Both the position numbers and the translations under genes were made by a program. The notes under the pieces are model-generated. The model searched no databases. It was not told the origin of the DNA and worked only from the letters and a program-made list of their open reading frames with translations. DNA of 64,000 bases from Mycogone perniciosa (lineage: Eukaryota; Ascomycota; Sordariomycetes; Hypocreales; Hypocreaceae): assembly GCA_025331125.1 (NCBI GenBank), contig JAOALB010000136.1:84667-148666 (forward strand). Direction: 5' to 3'. Of the stretch, positions 40,724 to 54,200 are shown piece by piece (within the stretch, counting starts at the first letter, position 1; every line of letters starts with the position of its first letter).

Positions 40724-43061
40724 CTATGGCACAATAGTAAAGACCCGTTGCTGGGCCAGGGAATCATCCCAAATCTGCGAGGTGTAGCGCGACTTCATTC
40801 GAATTCTTCCACGGCGCCAACTCATTGCTGGATGCATGACAATCACCTCCGCCTGCCGAGCCCGAGTAATAGCGACATTGAGTCTCTGGGGCTCATCCAT
40901 GAAACCGGGACCCGTTGTTCGCACCATGTCGAGGAACACGACGTCTGCTTGGTTGCCTTGTGCCTTGTCAACGGTAAGCACCTGAACCCGGTCCTGCCAC
41001 TCCTTTGGCCATTGCTTGACTTCCGCTTGGTATTGCCTTGCTGTATGGCGTTTCGATCATCACCGTTCCAGGCTCATTGGTGAGGCTGCGGAAAGTTGGA
41101 TCTGCCAGCAAAGTACACACTTGCTGGGCCAGCCATTTGTGATGCACAGGGTTCCAAAAACTGGTCCGGCGCGTCTCCTCACAGCTCGCCATGGAGATTA
41201 CCACGCGGTTCTCGTTGATCTGATGCCCTGGTCCCAACTTCTCAAGGCATTGTTTGAGATGCAGCGTGCTTGGAGGGTACATGGCCATCCCAGCGTGTCC
41301 AGATATCATCTCACTCTGGTAAAACATCTGTGAGGGCAAGCGGTGCAAGTTGCCATGTGCCCGGTTGTTGATAAGGAGCTTGCTATCAATAGCCCCAGCC
41401 ATCATTGCCCTGGCCATGGTGCTAAGGCGAAGCTGCTCTGCATAGGGGTTGAACTTTAACCCATCACGCGCGGTACCGCCTTTGTTGTCACTCTTGACAA
41501 AAGGCCGAGTCTGGTTTACATCTCCGGTAAAGATCCATGCGACGGGGTCGAAATAGGCCAATGCGATAAGTGTAGTCAACTCACGAGCATGGGGTGCTTC
41601 GTCGATGAACACAATTTCCGGTCGAAAAAGCTTCGAAAAGCTTCCGTAGGCAGCCACTGGGGTCGTGGCGACGAAATCGGTCTGTGCCAGCACTGCTCGA
41701 TACAGAGTGGAAACGAGGCTTCTGAGTGCCTTCCAGTCATCGCTACTGAACGCTTCACCAGAGTCCATTCTGTTGAGAAGCTTTTTCAAGGTTGGAAAGG
41801 CATCATCTTGGCGACGCTCGAAGTATTCCCACGCGGCTTCATCCAGCGTAGGGGCTCTGTTGGTGCTGCGACCCAGGCTGGTGTGTCGAGCAAGACCGGC
41901 AGTGGCCAGGAAGTTTTTGGTGAAATCTGGAGCGGACTCACCATCTGAACTCTGGCCAGCTCCGGCTTTGTTCAGCTTGCCACTGTTCCGCATTTCGTAT
42001 GGCCAGCCATGCATCCGAATGACTCGGACATTTAGGCCTGCATCTTTGCTCAACTTGTAGTAGCGGTTCGCTGCATCGTCCGCAGTTGAGTTCAAGTCCA
42101 CTAGGAAGAGGACCGGGGCATGAAGTCTCTTGGATCCTGGTCGGCGCTTCGAGTGAATGAGGCCGGTGAGGACCATGTTCCATTCGGTCTTTCCGGCACC
42201 AGGGCAGCCGTTCACAAAGTACACACCATTGGGAATGTTGGTAAGGCCATCATAAGCGGCTCGGTGGTCATTGTTGAAGTTCTTGAATTTATCAACAAGC
42301 AACTTGGGGAGGCGATGGAAGGGATGCGTAGGGTTTGTCAGGTGGGGGAAGACATTGTGAAGATCAATGCGACCTCGCCAGATGCCGATGCCATTGAATC
42401 GTTGGATCATCTTGAAGGCCAACTGGGCCTTGTGACTTGGCCCTCTGTCCTGAATCTGTTTTTTCTCAACGAAGAAGCGGAGAGCTGCAAGTTCAGCCTC
42501 GAAGGTTAGGGAAAATGTGTCCCACCGAATAGAGATGAGCTGGCATTTCTTCTGGTCCAGGGTGATGGTGTGTATGTCGTCTATGGCCGATGCCACCTGG
42601 AAGGTGGCCATGAGATCCAGTTCAATATGCTCTCCCTCCTGACTCTTCCACGAGCGAGGCACATCAACCTTGAAGGCGGCAAACTTTTGGATAGTTGTAC
42701 CTTTCAAAGTGGGAACATCCTCATATGGGTTGGGAATGCGACTTGCGTGCAAATGAACGAGGGTAAAAGTTCCGTCACGGCGCTCAATCTTCACTTCCAT
42801 ATCAATCGTAAAACGATCGGTCTGAGTTGGAAATGCAATGTCTTCGGCTGAGCCCGGTGGCTTGACAAGAAAGAGCCATGGCTTCACGAACGATGTCTTC
42901 AGACCGGGAATGGGGGCAATGGGCCACGATTGGTATAAATAACGCTGTTCATTCATGCGCTTCAGAACGGTAACCTCATTCTCCATCTCAATGAGAGTGC
43001 CTTGTTCAAGACGACGAACGAATTCATCTTGATCGTCAAAGATATGGAGAGGTTGCAAGAC
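40724..43061 (-). CDS. UPF1-like SF1 helicase, frameshifted and with unresolved 5' end
   Basis: The main frame (43061-40968) and a second frame (about 41040-40724) together hold a full superfamily 1 motor. Walker A is GCPGAGKTE, motif II VFIDEAPHA, motif III FTGDVNQTRP, motif V TVDKAQGNQADVVF and motif VI LNVAITRARQ. The frame is lost between TPYSK and motif V, near 41040-41050. One extra base (or two missing) there is enough to explain it, and no GT-AG intron fits. The first frame has no ATG before residue 25 (42986). An acceptor at 43062 implies an upstream exon, but joining it to the obvious donor at about 43127 breaks frame. The N-terminal 230 residues are not a recognised domain. The neighbour on the same strand is the RID-type methyltransferase. 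It is either a pseudogene or has a base-calling error. Confidence 0.7.
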
Positions 43062-43470
43062 CTATAAAGAAGCGACGCTTAGCAAAGTAGATCAAGCTCG
43101 AGACGCAACTGTGGTGAGTCTTACCCTGCCTGGAATGGTTCCGGCACCTTGGGGGGGTGGACACGCCATCCTGAGGATGGGTTGTTGGTAGAAGGGTTAT
43201 TAATTTCCCTCAGGCGTATACCATCCAGCTGAAGGACGAAGATAGCAATCCAAGAAGAGGAGGTGTGTGCTATGAAGAAGACGCAGTTGTGTTGGGTGAT
43301 TAAAGAGAAACGGACGCGTTTGCAGCGGCAGCCCGGTTTCGGAGCAAATCTCTTGCCCGTTGTATCGATCCAGTGATCACCTAGGTTGGAGAACTCCAGG
43401 GAGGTCGATGGAGATATTTTTGTGGGAAGCAAGAGCAGTGATGGAAATGCAGAACCCAAAATGCAAAGGA

Positions 43471-43650
43471 AGAGAGGTGAAAGCAAGGTCTTCAGAGGTA
43501 GCGGATGTAGACTGAAAGACCCGTCATCCGTGGTGGTAGAGAAAGGAGGGGAGAAAGGGAGAGAGAGGTGACAGCGAGGTCTTCAGGCAAAGAGGATATG
43601 GACTGAAGGGCCTGTCATCTGTGGTGGAAGAGAAAAGGGAGAAGTAAAAG
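43471..43650. repeat. Diverged tandem duplication in the helicase leader region
   Basis: Two units of about 89 bases (43471-43559 and 43562-43650, period 91) share AGAGAGGTG, AAGGTCTTCAG or GAGGTCTTCAG, ACTGAA, GTCATC and GTGGTGG words. Differences are mostly transitions. A long purine-rich tract (GGAAGAAAGGGAAGAAAAGG-like) follows to about 43690. Confidence 0.6.
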
Positions 43651-43690
43651 GAAGAAAGGGAAGAAAAGGAAGAAAGTAGAAGATGTGGGT

Positions 43691-44724
43691 GGGAAGTTCT
43701 TAAATAGGTAGGAGGGAAAACAATGGCAGCTGGCAACAATAGGACCTGAATTTTTGCCTCAGGAGCCTCGCCGCCTTAGAGGCATAGAGGGAGAGCAGAG
43801 TGAATTAGTATAGGGGCAGAAGTTGCCGGCTGTCGAGGAATGGGGGTACTGAGGCCCCAAGGCGGTAAGGAATTCAGTCAACACACAGTACAACATCGGC
43901 AATCCTCGATTTCCACCATACTTCTGATGCCGTGAACATCTGTGCTGAGTCCAGTTCGAAGCTATTGGTGGGCACCATTTACAGGATCGGAAGTGTGTCC
44001 AAACTCTTCATCGTTTACGCGCTTCTCCTGGGCCAGGGCTTCGAGCATTGAAACAGCCCTGTCACGGACTTCGTTCCAGAACTACGCGAAGTTTCTAAGA
44101 GTATTCCGTCCGGGTCTTCTATCATCGATCGTGTCCAAGGGGATCAGGTCACAGTTGGCGCTCGAATGTCACAACTATCCCGTATTAGAGGAGACTGTAT
44201 GGGCAAGAAAGCCTGTCGACAGCAGGTGCCTGAAGTGTAGGACGAAGCACAGACACGACGTCAGCCAGAGCCAGGAACATTGAACAATGCAAAGGCCTTT
44301 CAGGATCTATAAAGCAAACACAAAGGTACATACAAGTCGTAACCAGAGCTGAACATACAATAGCACATGCAGGGCACACTAGACTTACGAGGAAAACATC
44401 AGACACAAGAAATTCCAGATTTACGAGTTCACACCAGATTTGGGATAAATGATTAATTACTTTGTTTAACTGTCCAGGTTAATATAAATACTTTCAACAT
44501 GTTCTCGGGAGTAACCTTCGGTCTATCGTTTACTCCAACAACTTGGCTCCTCCCTAGTAACAGAGTCATGGACACTGGCCGCATATCCTTCCTCGGCCCC
44601 AAAAACGCGTGACATATAAATGCCATATTTTTTTTCGGGGTATTCAACCTCCCTTGCTCTCAGGTAGGAGTAATTCACCTGCATTCTGCGAAGCCCCAGC
44701 AAACACAGAGCAAATCTAGAAGAT
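43691..44724. other. Intergenic, helicase 5' side to methyltransferase 3' side
   Basis: About 1 kb without a supported gene. A 113-codon frame at 43942-44283 shows no family features. Confidence 0.45.
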
Positions 44725-46731
44725 TCATGTCAAGTCAATGACGGCCTTGCCGCCAGGAAAGACATTTCTCGGGCAATTATTTTCCATATAGCCATCAATT
44801 TCCATCACATCGTCCATCTCGGGGGATAAGACAACACGAGAGGATGCTGTTCGGGGTAAAGAGCTTTCAGAATCCTCATCAACTATGATGATTCCATCTT
44901 GGGGTGGCTGATACGGAGCCATCCCATCTTCTTTCAGAAGCCAATTCTCCAGATGTTTGTACAACACTTGAACAGTGTTGGGTGGAAAGGCGTTGCCAAT
45001 CTGCCTCTTGATGCTCGTTCTGTTGCCCCGGAACTTATGATATCGTGGAAAGCCCTGAAGGTTAGCATACTCTCGCAAGGTAAAGTCTCTCGTGCCGTCG
45101 GGGTAATATGCCTCGCTGCCGCCAGTTGTGATTGTTCCCGCCAGCCGGTCCGGGTCAAGTGGTGCTCTACGAGGCTGATAGTACTTCACCTCATCGACGT
45201 TATGGAGATCATCGCCGGGGCGGACGTCACTAATGGCTCGGCGAATTGTCGTAAACCGCTTAAGGCCGTCCTGGCCGTGCTCCGAATGGTTTGGATTGGG
45301 CAAAGGGGGCAGTTTCTCTCCAGGAGCGGCTGCAATAATGATCAGACGCTTCCGATCTTGTGCCAAACCCCAGGTACAGAGCCGGACCACCTTCCATCTG
45401 ACAGAGTACCCGAACTGGGTGAAATCTCCAATCAAAGCACGGAGGTATTGATGGTGGCGCTCGTGTGTAATCCCAAACGTCTGTTCAAGTGTGATAAGAC
45501 GCGGACGGACCTTGCTGATCAGTTGGTTGCAACTAAACAGCGCAAAAATATTCTCATCATCATGCACGGATTGGTGTGTATGTGCCGGAGAGAAATACTG
45601 ACACGGGGGCGACAGGTGCAAAATGTCAGCCCGGATCAGTCTACTATTTGATGACTGGATGAATTGATCAACAGGCATTTTGAAAAGCTCAACATCGTGG
45701 AAATTGGCCTTGTATGTCTCCTAGACCTCAGGCGACTTATCCACAGCATATTGGGGCTTGAATCCTGCACACTGTGCCCCACGAGACACGCCCCCTGCTC
45801 CAGAAAAGGAGTCAAATAATGTGTACTTTTGGCCGATGATTCGGGTGCTTCGTGGGGGAGGAGACCGAGCGTTGAGGTCGACCACGCCGTTGTTGGAAAT
45901 ACCTGCTTGCCACGATCCACCCTTGATGCGACCACCACGCCACCGATTACAGAGGGCTTCTTCCGAAATGCAGTATTTCCACTCTGAGACATCTTCAGAT
46001 TGAATGCGCTCAAAAACCTCCTCCTCAGGCCTTGTGGTGCGCCCTCGCAAGGTGAAGTAAATCATGAACTTCCAGCGGCAAACAAGTTCGCCATTGAGTT
46101 CAGCCAGGCGTGTTCGTCGTTCTTGATCTGGGATACGCTCGGAAAGAGTGCCAAAGTTGTAGCAGTGTTCTGGATAAACTGCGTTAGTGGTAATCAGCGT
46201 TCGTCTCTTGACGATTGATTGAGGAGAGACGTCAACGAGGATAGGCGGATCTTCCCCGTTCTCCCGCCGATGGATGTGGAGAATCATGCAAACTTCATTG
46301 AGTTTCTTTGGTAGCTTGCCCTGCAGCTTTCGGGTTCGGACGAAAGGGATACCGCGGATCTTGGAACTTCCAGCTCGGTCTTGCGCAATGACTGAAATCT
46401 TGACGAATTCGACGTCGTGAGCTCCCAGCTGAATATTACGAACTTGAATGAAGTCCCCACGACAAAGAACTGCGCCCGAATATTCTCGATACGCCTCCAA
46501 TGGAAACTCCCCATCTTGAAGCAGCCCTGGTCTCGCGATGTCCGAATCGTAGTTTGTGAGATCAATCACTTCGTCGTCAAAGAGGCCAGGTGAGTCTTCC
46601 TGTTCACCTTCGCGGCCAACTGTGCGGGATGACTCGGCGCCTTCGCTTCTTCGCGAAGCTGCAGCATTCCTTGACGTTAGGAATTGCATATCTTCCTCCC
46701 CGTGCCGTGTGAATCCCCATGTTGGTAGCAT
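44725..46731 (-). CDS. rid: RID/DmtA-type DNA cytosine methyltransferase interrupted by one in-frame stop
   Basis: The minus-strand frame from ATG 46731 to stop 44725 spans 669 codons with a single internal TAG at 45723-45721. It encodes a C5 methyltransferase: an N-terminal BAH-like part (about 90-260), motif I FDSFSGAGGVSRG, motif IV SPPCQYFSPAHT with the catalytic Cys, motif VI in LEQTFG, motif VIII QDRKRL and motif X RQIGNAFPP. The PAHT after motif IV and the EQT form of motif VI mark the fungal RID/Masc1 group, required for RIP in Neurospora and for sexual development in others. The stop lies between motifs I and IV, so unsuppressed translation gives no active enzyme. No GT-AG intron of normal size removes it. 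It may be a nonsense mutation, a base-calling error or readthrough. Confidence 0.8.
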
Positions 46732-48242
46732 TTTGAGGCAAAGATGGAGATTATGTGTCGCAAGTCATGCTGAGAGTATACTCGGCCAGAAATCCAAGGT
46801 TGCGCTTCGGTTGTAGGGTACTGTGCGATGATTGTGAGTAGGGTGACGGGAGGTGAGAAAGGGCGACTGCAGCTTACCTGGACTGCGCAGCGAGCCGGAA
46901 GCAGACAGTTCGAGGTATCCGAAGCTCGAGGGGGCCGACGTACAGACAATGAATTGTTTAGCGAAATAGTGAATGAATGAGAAAGGTTGTGGATACCAAC
47001 CTTACACTGCTCTAGTGGAATGCCCAGGACATTTGAGGTGATGGCTATGGTGAATCTAAGGACATGGGCATGTGAGAGAAGAATCAGCTAGAGGCCAAAG
47101 TGGCAGCAGGTGACAAGTCGAGGGTAAAATCACTGCATGATATCGCAAACGCCTGGAAATTCACTTATATCCTAAATTTCGTAACGATATGTGCCTGGGG
47201 ATTGAATTGAGTTGCATAATGTACCCATGTGTACTTCGTAGGGTGGAGGGAATTGATCTGTCTTGAACGTTTATTACGGGGTAGGCACAGTACGAACATA
47301 GAGCGTCTGAAGAAGCACAGAACAGCATGTGAAATCCATTTACTACAGATGAAGAAATTGATAGATAGAGTATTTGAAACAGCCGCTGGATACGAGTCAT
47401 CTCTAGCAATGAGAGTTATCCATAGCAATGAGAGTAGTTTGTGGTAATTGGGGTTGGCTGCAGCAAGGTAGACGTGCTGCGCTTGAGTGGCTTCAAGTAC
47501 CCGTATGAGACCAGATATCGAGGCACTCCTACACCGTACAGTGATACCCAAGCATGCATGTCACAATTACTCGTACAACTCTGCGTAAGACAAAGGGTCC
47601 AAGTTTGTTCAACGTCAAGTTGAGGCCAAGGCATTTATGCTCTCGGCCGGATATTTACCCGTGGCCGAAGGTTCATGCACTGCGCTATAACCACAGCGCC
47701 TTGTGCACGAGCCATAGCGGTTCTCATTCAAACCCCTGCAAACCCAAACGCGGCTCGCAGCTAGGGCATCACGCGTTTAAAACAAAGAACGAACTTCGTC
47801 TGATCTGATCTCCAGGCCAACTGCCAGCGCCCAGCATCTCCTTGGACAAAGGCAACAAATGCAAGCATTTGTGCTCTCAAAGATATTCGGTGGATACTCT
47901 TCCGGATATTTGCTCTCTGCAACGGCCCTCGAGTTGGTGTTCCGCTCATGACAGGCACGAGGGGTCGTACAAGTCATTAACTTTTCGATTCAACTTCTTG
48001 TCTAGACAACCTGAACCCTTACACCATCACCTTACTTTTGCCTTTGCGCGACCAAAGCCAGTCACTCCTTATTTAAACCTCACCCGGTCCCTTGGCTTCA
48101 GCTTGATTGCTTTGCCACTCTCGAGCAACACCGGTTTGCAAGTCGTTTGCACCTTGCGAAAGACCGAGCATTCACGCCACCATTCCTTCTCTCGTCTGGA
48201 AACTGTTCCAGCGATGGGCGCCCGCCGAGTTCGACCGATATA
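46732..48242. other. Divergent promoter region, methyltransferase/SEN1
   Basis: 1.5 kb without a supported gene. A repeated phrase (AGCAATGAGAGT at about 47404 and 47424) is the only structure noticed. Confidence 0.5.
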
Positions 48243-51200
48243 ATGGCAGACATCAACGAGGAGCTGGGGAAGTGGTTCGAAGAGTTTCAGAAGATTCCTG
48301 CGGGCCACCATCTCCTCTGTCCGCGGGTCAGTGATGAAGATGACGAAAACTACAAGAATCTCAACGACCCCGATGCAAGGATTTCTCTCGATGAGAAGAA
48401 GGGCCGCATCCAGAAGGCAAAGGAACGGATCGAAATTACATATTGGAACAGTCTGATATTTGGTTTCGATAAACAAGATGCTGGGAAGTGGCTTGAGGAT
48501 TTCTCGAGTAAACTGGACAACTATCTCAAGTATTGTCCCGAATGCGTTCTCAATTGGCACATGAAGCGCAAACAGCATCTCCAGATATTCTCAGAGTATG
48601 TGCACTTTGGCATTCACCAGTTATCCGATAAGTAGCAGTTCAAACTAACACCAGCCCAGGCGATGGAACGAGGAGGCCGTGGCCCAGATTCGGGATATAC
48701 TCGATCACAACGATGTTAGACGAATCGATGCGAACCTCTCCTGGGCCAAGCAGTTCATCGAGAAGATCGAGTCCACGGGCGTCGTATTCAAAAAGTCGCA
48801 GTTCGGAGAGCACCTGACAGAGGTCCATATAGCAGTCTACGAGGCGCTATGCTGCATTCCCTATCTCGCCAACGCGGAACAACGCGCAGTTTTCCAATAC
48901 GTCTTCATGCGCCTGCAGGGTAAAAGCTATCTCAAGCTGGGTACTAAAGATCCTCTGCCGGGAATGACCTACTTCCTTTTCGATCAAAAGAACGAAGATC
49001 GTCGCAGGTGGGCACAGGAGAATTGGAAGAATATCGACAGTAGTTCCATGACGGAAGAACAGTTCGACTGGGCAGTCAGCGGTGGTCTTGTGAGCGGCAT
49101 AGACGAAATCAACAGAAAGGATCTTTCCCAGCCTACCAGTGAAATGTATCTGGAGATCGAGCGCTTCTGGGAGGGGTTTGAGGGTATTCTCCGAACACTG
49201 AACGACGAGCTCATCATCGGGCGCCTTCGTAGCTTGCAGGTGAAGCCAGGCAGCCCCAACGTTTACGACCTTTTGTTCCGCCACATTCAATTCTGTCGGT
49301 CTGAAGGCGTGCTTGTGATTACTATCAAGGTACTCACTAATCTCCTCAAGAAGTCACCAAAAGCATTTTGGGATGTCATTGGTGATGCACGGCCAAATGT
49401 CATTGCGGATTTGCTCTTCGGCAGCCCGGTCTACAAGACGCTTCTACGACAGTCCCTGGAGGAATGTTGGAGTACACTTGACTCTGGCTCCCAATTTATA
49501 CCCTTTCCTACGTCCTGGATTCAACCTTGGCTTCAGTCTCTCGGCCGCGATCGCAGATATGACGCTTGCGAGGTCCTGATGCATACGCTGTTCGAATCTC
49601 TAGCCAAAGATCCGAGCATTGGCGAATCAGGCCAGGCCGCTTGTATTCGTGCTGGCTTTGATGCGCTGACTTTCACCATGAAGTCGTTTCTCGATCCTGA
49701 GGTGCAAGTTGCGTCGGGCAGTACCCACCTCTACGCAAGTGCAGCGTCTGGTCTTGTTGTGAAGCATATGACCCTCATTCTGAAGAATATGAAGACTTCT
49801 GGCCAGGCTCAGAATGAAGGATGGACCACCTTCAGAGTTGCCGATGCTGCCAAGGAGGTGATGGAATCTGCAATGAAGTTGGATATGAAGCTCCTCTCTG
49901 AAGAATATCACGCTATCCATAACAATAAGCAGCTCCAGTCGGCAATTACCAGAGACTCGAAGGCATTGTGGGAAGGAATTCTGGAGATGTTTGATACGTC
50001 ATCTGATCAGGTCGCAGTAGCAAAGGAAATTTTGCTATCCCTAGCGCCTCTCATATCAGTTGAGCAAATCAGACCTCGAAAGAACACCAACAGTCTCGAA
50101 GAATCTGGGAAGGCCTTCAACCAAGCACTAAGTGGTACGGCAGATGTTTTGGCAAGGATTTTGGGCAGAGTGTCTGAACTCGACGCGAGCGACTTGAATA
50201 ATCTATATTCAGATCGCCTACCCTTCCAAGTCACGACTGGTCTCTCGGTACACGAAAACTCGGATCTCGCAGAGGCCTCGGCTGAAGTGCTCAAAAGCTG
50301 GACCGGTGAACTGTCACGAAGCGGAGCTTTGGAACAAATGACTCAGCATCATCACGACCAGACGCTTGCTTCAATCGTGTGGTCTTTGGAACGAGTCCTC
50401 AAACCACCGTTTCCCTGGGGCCCAATCAGACCTCTTCTCAATATGAGCCGAGATGTTCTTCGAGGTCTTGCCGATCCATCGTCAGGAGTTCTTCGAGTCA
50501 AAACATTGGACTCTAAGTCAGTTGCCATCGTTTTGCGGTGGTGGAATGAACAGTGGCGCTTCGTCTCCAAGGCGTGCCTTAACATTGAGACTTGGTCATT
50601 TTATATCCAGAATAGTATCATGACAGAGTTCTGTCGAGAAATCATGGAGCTGGCCGAGGCCTTAATTGCAGAAGATGGATTGTTGTCATCAGCAACTGCG
50701 CTGGGCAGGAGTGAACAGGAGGTTATGGTCCGAATTCTTGCGCCAGCAAAAGATAACTTTCGTGGCATGGAAAATATGATTCGACTGAAGGACCGTTGGC
50801 TTGTTGACGTTACTGTCCGTGTGCTGTGCAAGATTCTTAAACGGTTGAGAGAAAACAACCTCGAAATCAATGCAGGCTCCCGGAAACTCATCAGGGATGC
50901 CTGCTTGCCAACGTCTACTCCGGGCAAGTACGTTCGATCTACAAATCTGACTGACCAGCAGCGAGCTGAGCTTCTTCAGGCGCTGGGTCAGACGGATGAG
51001 GAAGTTCAGATTTACCAGCTTGGTCTAAGCGCGCAGCAGACCGAGCGTCAAGATGAGAAGTTAAGGGAGAAGGCCAAGAAGCAGAGCAAGCTTGATGCTT
51101 GGTCAAAGTCTGGCTCTACGAGTTCATCGACATCCACCACATCGTCCACCTCAAAATCTGGAAGGACTAATCGAGATGATGTTCTCGAATTTAGCAAGTC

Positions 51201-54200
51201 GGTGGAAAACCCACTCCTCAAGCAAATTGAAGCACGACAAGCCAAGGCCAAGGCTGCCAAGGTCAAGGTGCCCGACCAGAAATCAATTATGGCGCTGAAG
51301 GAAAGTCGACAAAGGGAGAAGGCCGAGAAAGCGAAGAGAGATGCAGAGGCCATTGCCCGAGCAAGACAGCTTCGAGGCGAGTTTGTTCGGGGCGAGGGCT
51401 CCGGTTTGCAAAATCTCGGCATCTCGGGCAAAGATCATTCAAGGAGTGAAATCATGGTCAATAGCTCTGACGAGGAGTCTGATGCTGATAGTGGAGACTC
51501 AGACGCCGATAATCAGCTAGCTGTACTCAGTACTGGTGGCCTAAAGACTCTAGATGAGGCTGAGAGGCGACGCCAACAGGCGTTACGCGATAAGCTGCGC
51601 GGACCCGTCAAGAAAGTACGACAGCAGCGCTCTGTCAAGGAAATGAGAGCCCGTCTTATCCCTCCTATGGATAGACTTCACAACACCATCCTGGCATGGG
51701 ACATTTTCCATGGCGGAAACGACCCTCCAAATGGCCCAAGGGCCTGTGAGGTGGCTACCAAGTATACTGACCCAAGGTCATACCAGGAGACCTTCTTCCC
51801 CCTTTTAGCATCTGAAGCCTGGCGCTCCTTCGTCACATCCAAGGATGAGATAACTACTCAGTCTTTTGGTATGAAGATTGCTAGTCGTGCAAGTGTTGAC
51901 AGCTACCTGGAAGTGACTTTTACGATGCCCATAGCCCAGAATCGAGACCGTGGTGTCTATGAGGGCGATATTCTCCTTGTATCTGAGGCGGAAAGGCCTA
52001 TTGTGGACCAATCCGCCAAGCACTGTCTGGCTCGTGTTCATCGTATCACGTACAAAAAAGACATTGTCGAGATTACTTATCGCGTAGCTTCTCGTAGCAA
52101 TCCACTTGCGCCAGCCTTGACTCCAGGTGGTAGTGTCTATGGAGTCAAGATTACAAACATGGCGACCATAGAGAGAGAGTATGCTGCATTGGAGAGTCTG
52201 CAGTACTATGATCTCATGGACGAGATCTTAAAAGCCGAGCCATCACCCATCATCCGCTACGGCGAGGAGAGGGTATCAAACTACATGGGCAACTGGGCCC
52301 TTAACCGAGGACAGGCTATGGCCGTGCTTGGCGCACAGGAAAATGACGGTTTTACGTTGATTCAGGGGTAAGTAAATCAGTATCGTACTAAGTACTATGT
52401 CTGTTGATATTGAGCTAAATCAATTATAGTCCTCCCGGTACCGGAAAGACAAAAACTATCGTGGCCATGGTTGGAGCTCTGTTATCCGAGCAGCTCGCAC
52501 AGGCACCTACAACTGGTATACCCCTTGGTGCCCCAGTGAGACCTCCTGGTGCACCTACAGGTAACAACCAGCCTCGACCGAAGAAGCTTCTTGTCTGCGC
52601 CCCCAGTAACGCGGCCGTGGACGAACTCGTCCTGCGTTTGAAGAGCGGCATCAAAACTACCAACGGGAAAGGCCGAAACATCAACGTGATCCGTCTAGGA
52701 AGAAGCGAAGCCATCAATGCTGCTGTCAAGGATGTCACTCTGGACGAACTGGTCAAAGTTCGCTTAGAAGGCGATACTACCAGAGACAAGGCAAAAGCCG
52801 ATAGGGATAAACTTCACGAGGAAGCCGCCAATATCAAAGAGCAATTGGCGCAACTCAGACCAAGGCTAGACGAGACCCGTGGGAACGATGATCGTGCATT
52901 GTATAGCACCCTTTCAAGACAGTTTGATGAACTCAAGCGAAAGCAGATGCAGATTGGCAAGCAGATTGACGCCAACAAGGACAGTGGCAATTCAATTGCC
53001 CGTGAAATGGAGTTGCGCCGCCGGCAAATCCAGCAGGAGATTCTCAACTCGGCCCATGTTCTTTGTGCGACTCTCAGCGGTAGTGGACACGAAATGTTCC
53101 GCAACCTAGATGTGGAGTTTGAAACGGTCATTATCGATGAGGCTGCACAGTGTGTGGAGCTTAGTGCTCTGATCCCATTGAAATATGGATGCTGCAAGTG
53201 TATCCTGGTTGGTGATCCCAAGCAATTGCCTCCAACGGTTCTCTCGCAGTCGGCAGCTCGGTTCGGCTACGACCAGAGTTTGTTCGTTCGGATGCAGCAA
53301 AATCATCCGAAGTCAATCCATTTACTTGATATGCAGTACCGAATGCATCCTGAGATCAGCTTGTTTCCCAGCAGGGAGTTTTACGAATCTCAGTTACAGG
53401 ATGGCCAAGATATGCTACAACTTCGCCAAGCCCCGTGGCATAAAGATGTGCTGTTCGGACCTTATCGATTCTTCGATGTCGAGGGTGTCCAGGAGAGGGG
53501 TCGAAAAGGTCAATCACTTGTCAACACTAAGGAACTTGAAGTAGCCCTGCAGATGTATGAGAGGTTTAGTCGAGATTATCGGGGGTGCGACTTGACGAGA
53601 AAGATAGGTATTATCACACCTTACAAGGCTCAACTCTACGAGTTGCGCAATCGGTTCCAGGCTCGATATGGCGAAAGTATCACAGACATCATCGAGTTCA
53701 ATACAACCGATGCGTTCCAGGGCCGAGAGTGCGAGATCATTATTTTCTCATGCGTACGAGCTAGCTCGACTGGTGGTATTGGTTTCATGACGGATATTCG
53801 TCGTATGAACGTCGGTCTGACCCGTGCTAAGTCGTCCCTTTGGATTCTGGGAGATTCCAGGGCGCTGGTACAGGGAGAATTTTGGGGGAAGCTCATCAAA
53901 GATGCGCAGTCCCGAGATCGATACACCAAGGGTGACATTCTATCAATGTTCCGTGGTCCTCTGGAGAAAGCTAAAGCAGGCGCTTATGCGGCCCCTAATC
54001 CTAGGATGATTGGGGGAGGCTCTGCAGAGCCCTCGCGTCCGACCTTGGAGATGGACGTTGTTATGAGAGATGCACCGGGGTTCGCTAAAGGACAGCCTCT
54101 ACAAGTCCCCACTCAGTATCAGCTCCCTGTAGTGAATTCAACAACAAACTCCAGCAATGGTGGCATCCCCGGTTTAGGCTCATCGAACAGCTTGGATTCC

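Noticed and set aside
43121..43486. 121-codon minus-strand frame as the first exon of the helicase
   Set aside because: Its end is near a good donor (about 43127), but splicing to the acceptor at 43062 shifts frame. Kept only as a possible remnant.
46732..48242. A gene between the methyltransferase and SEN1
   Set aside because: Only short overlapping frames without motifs; treated as a divergent promoter region.
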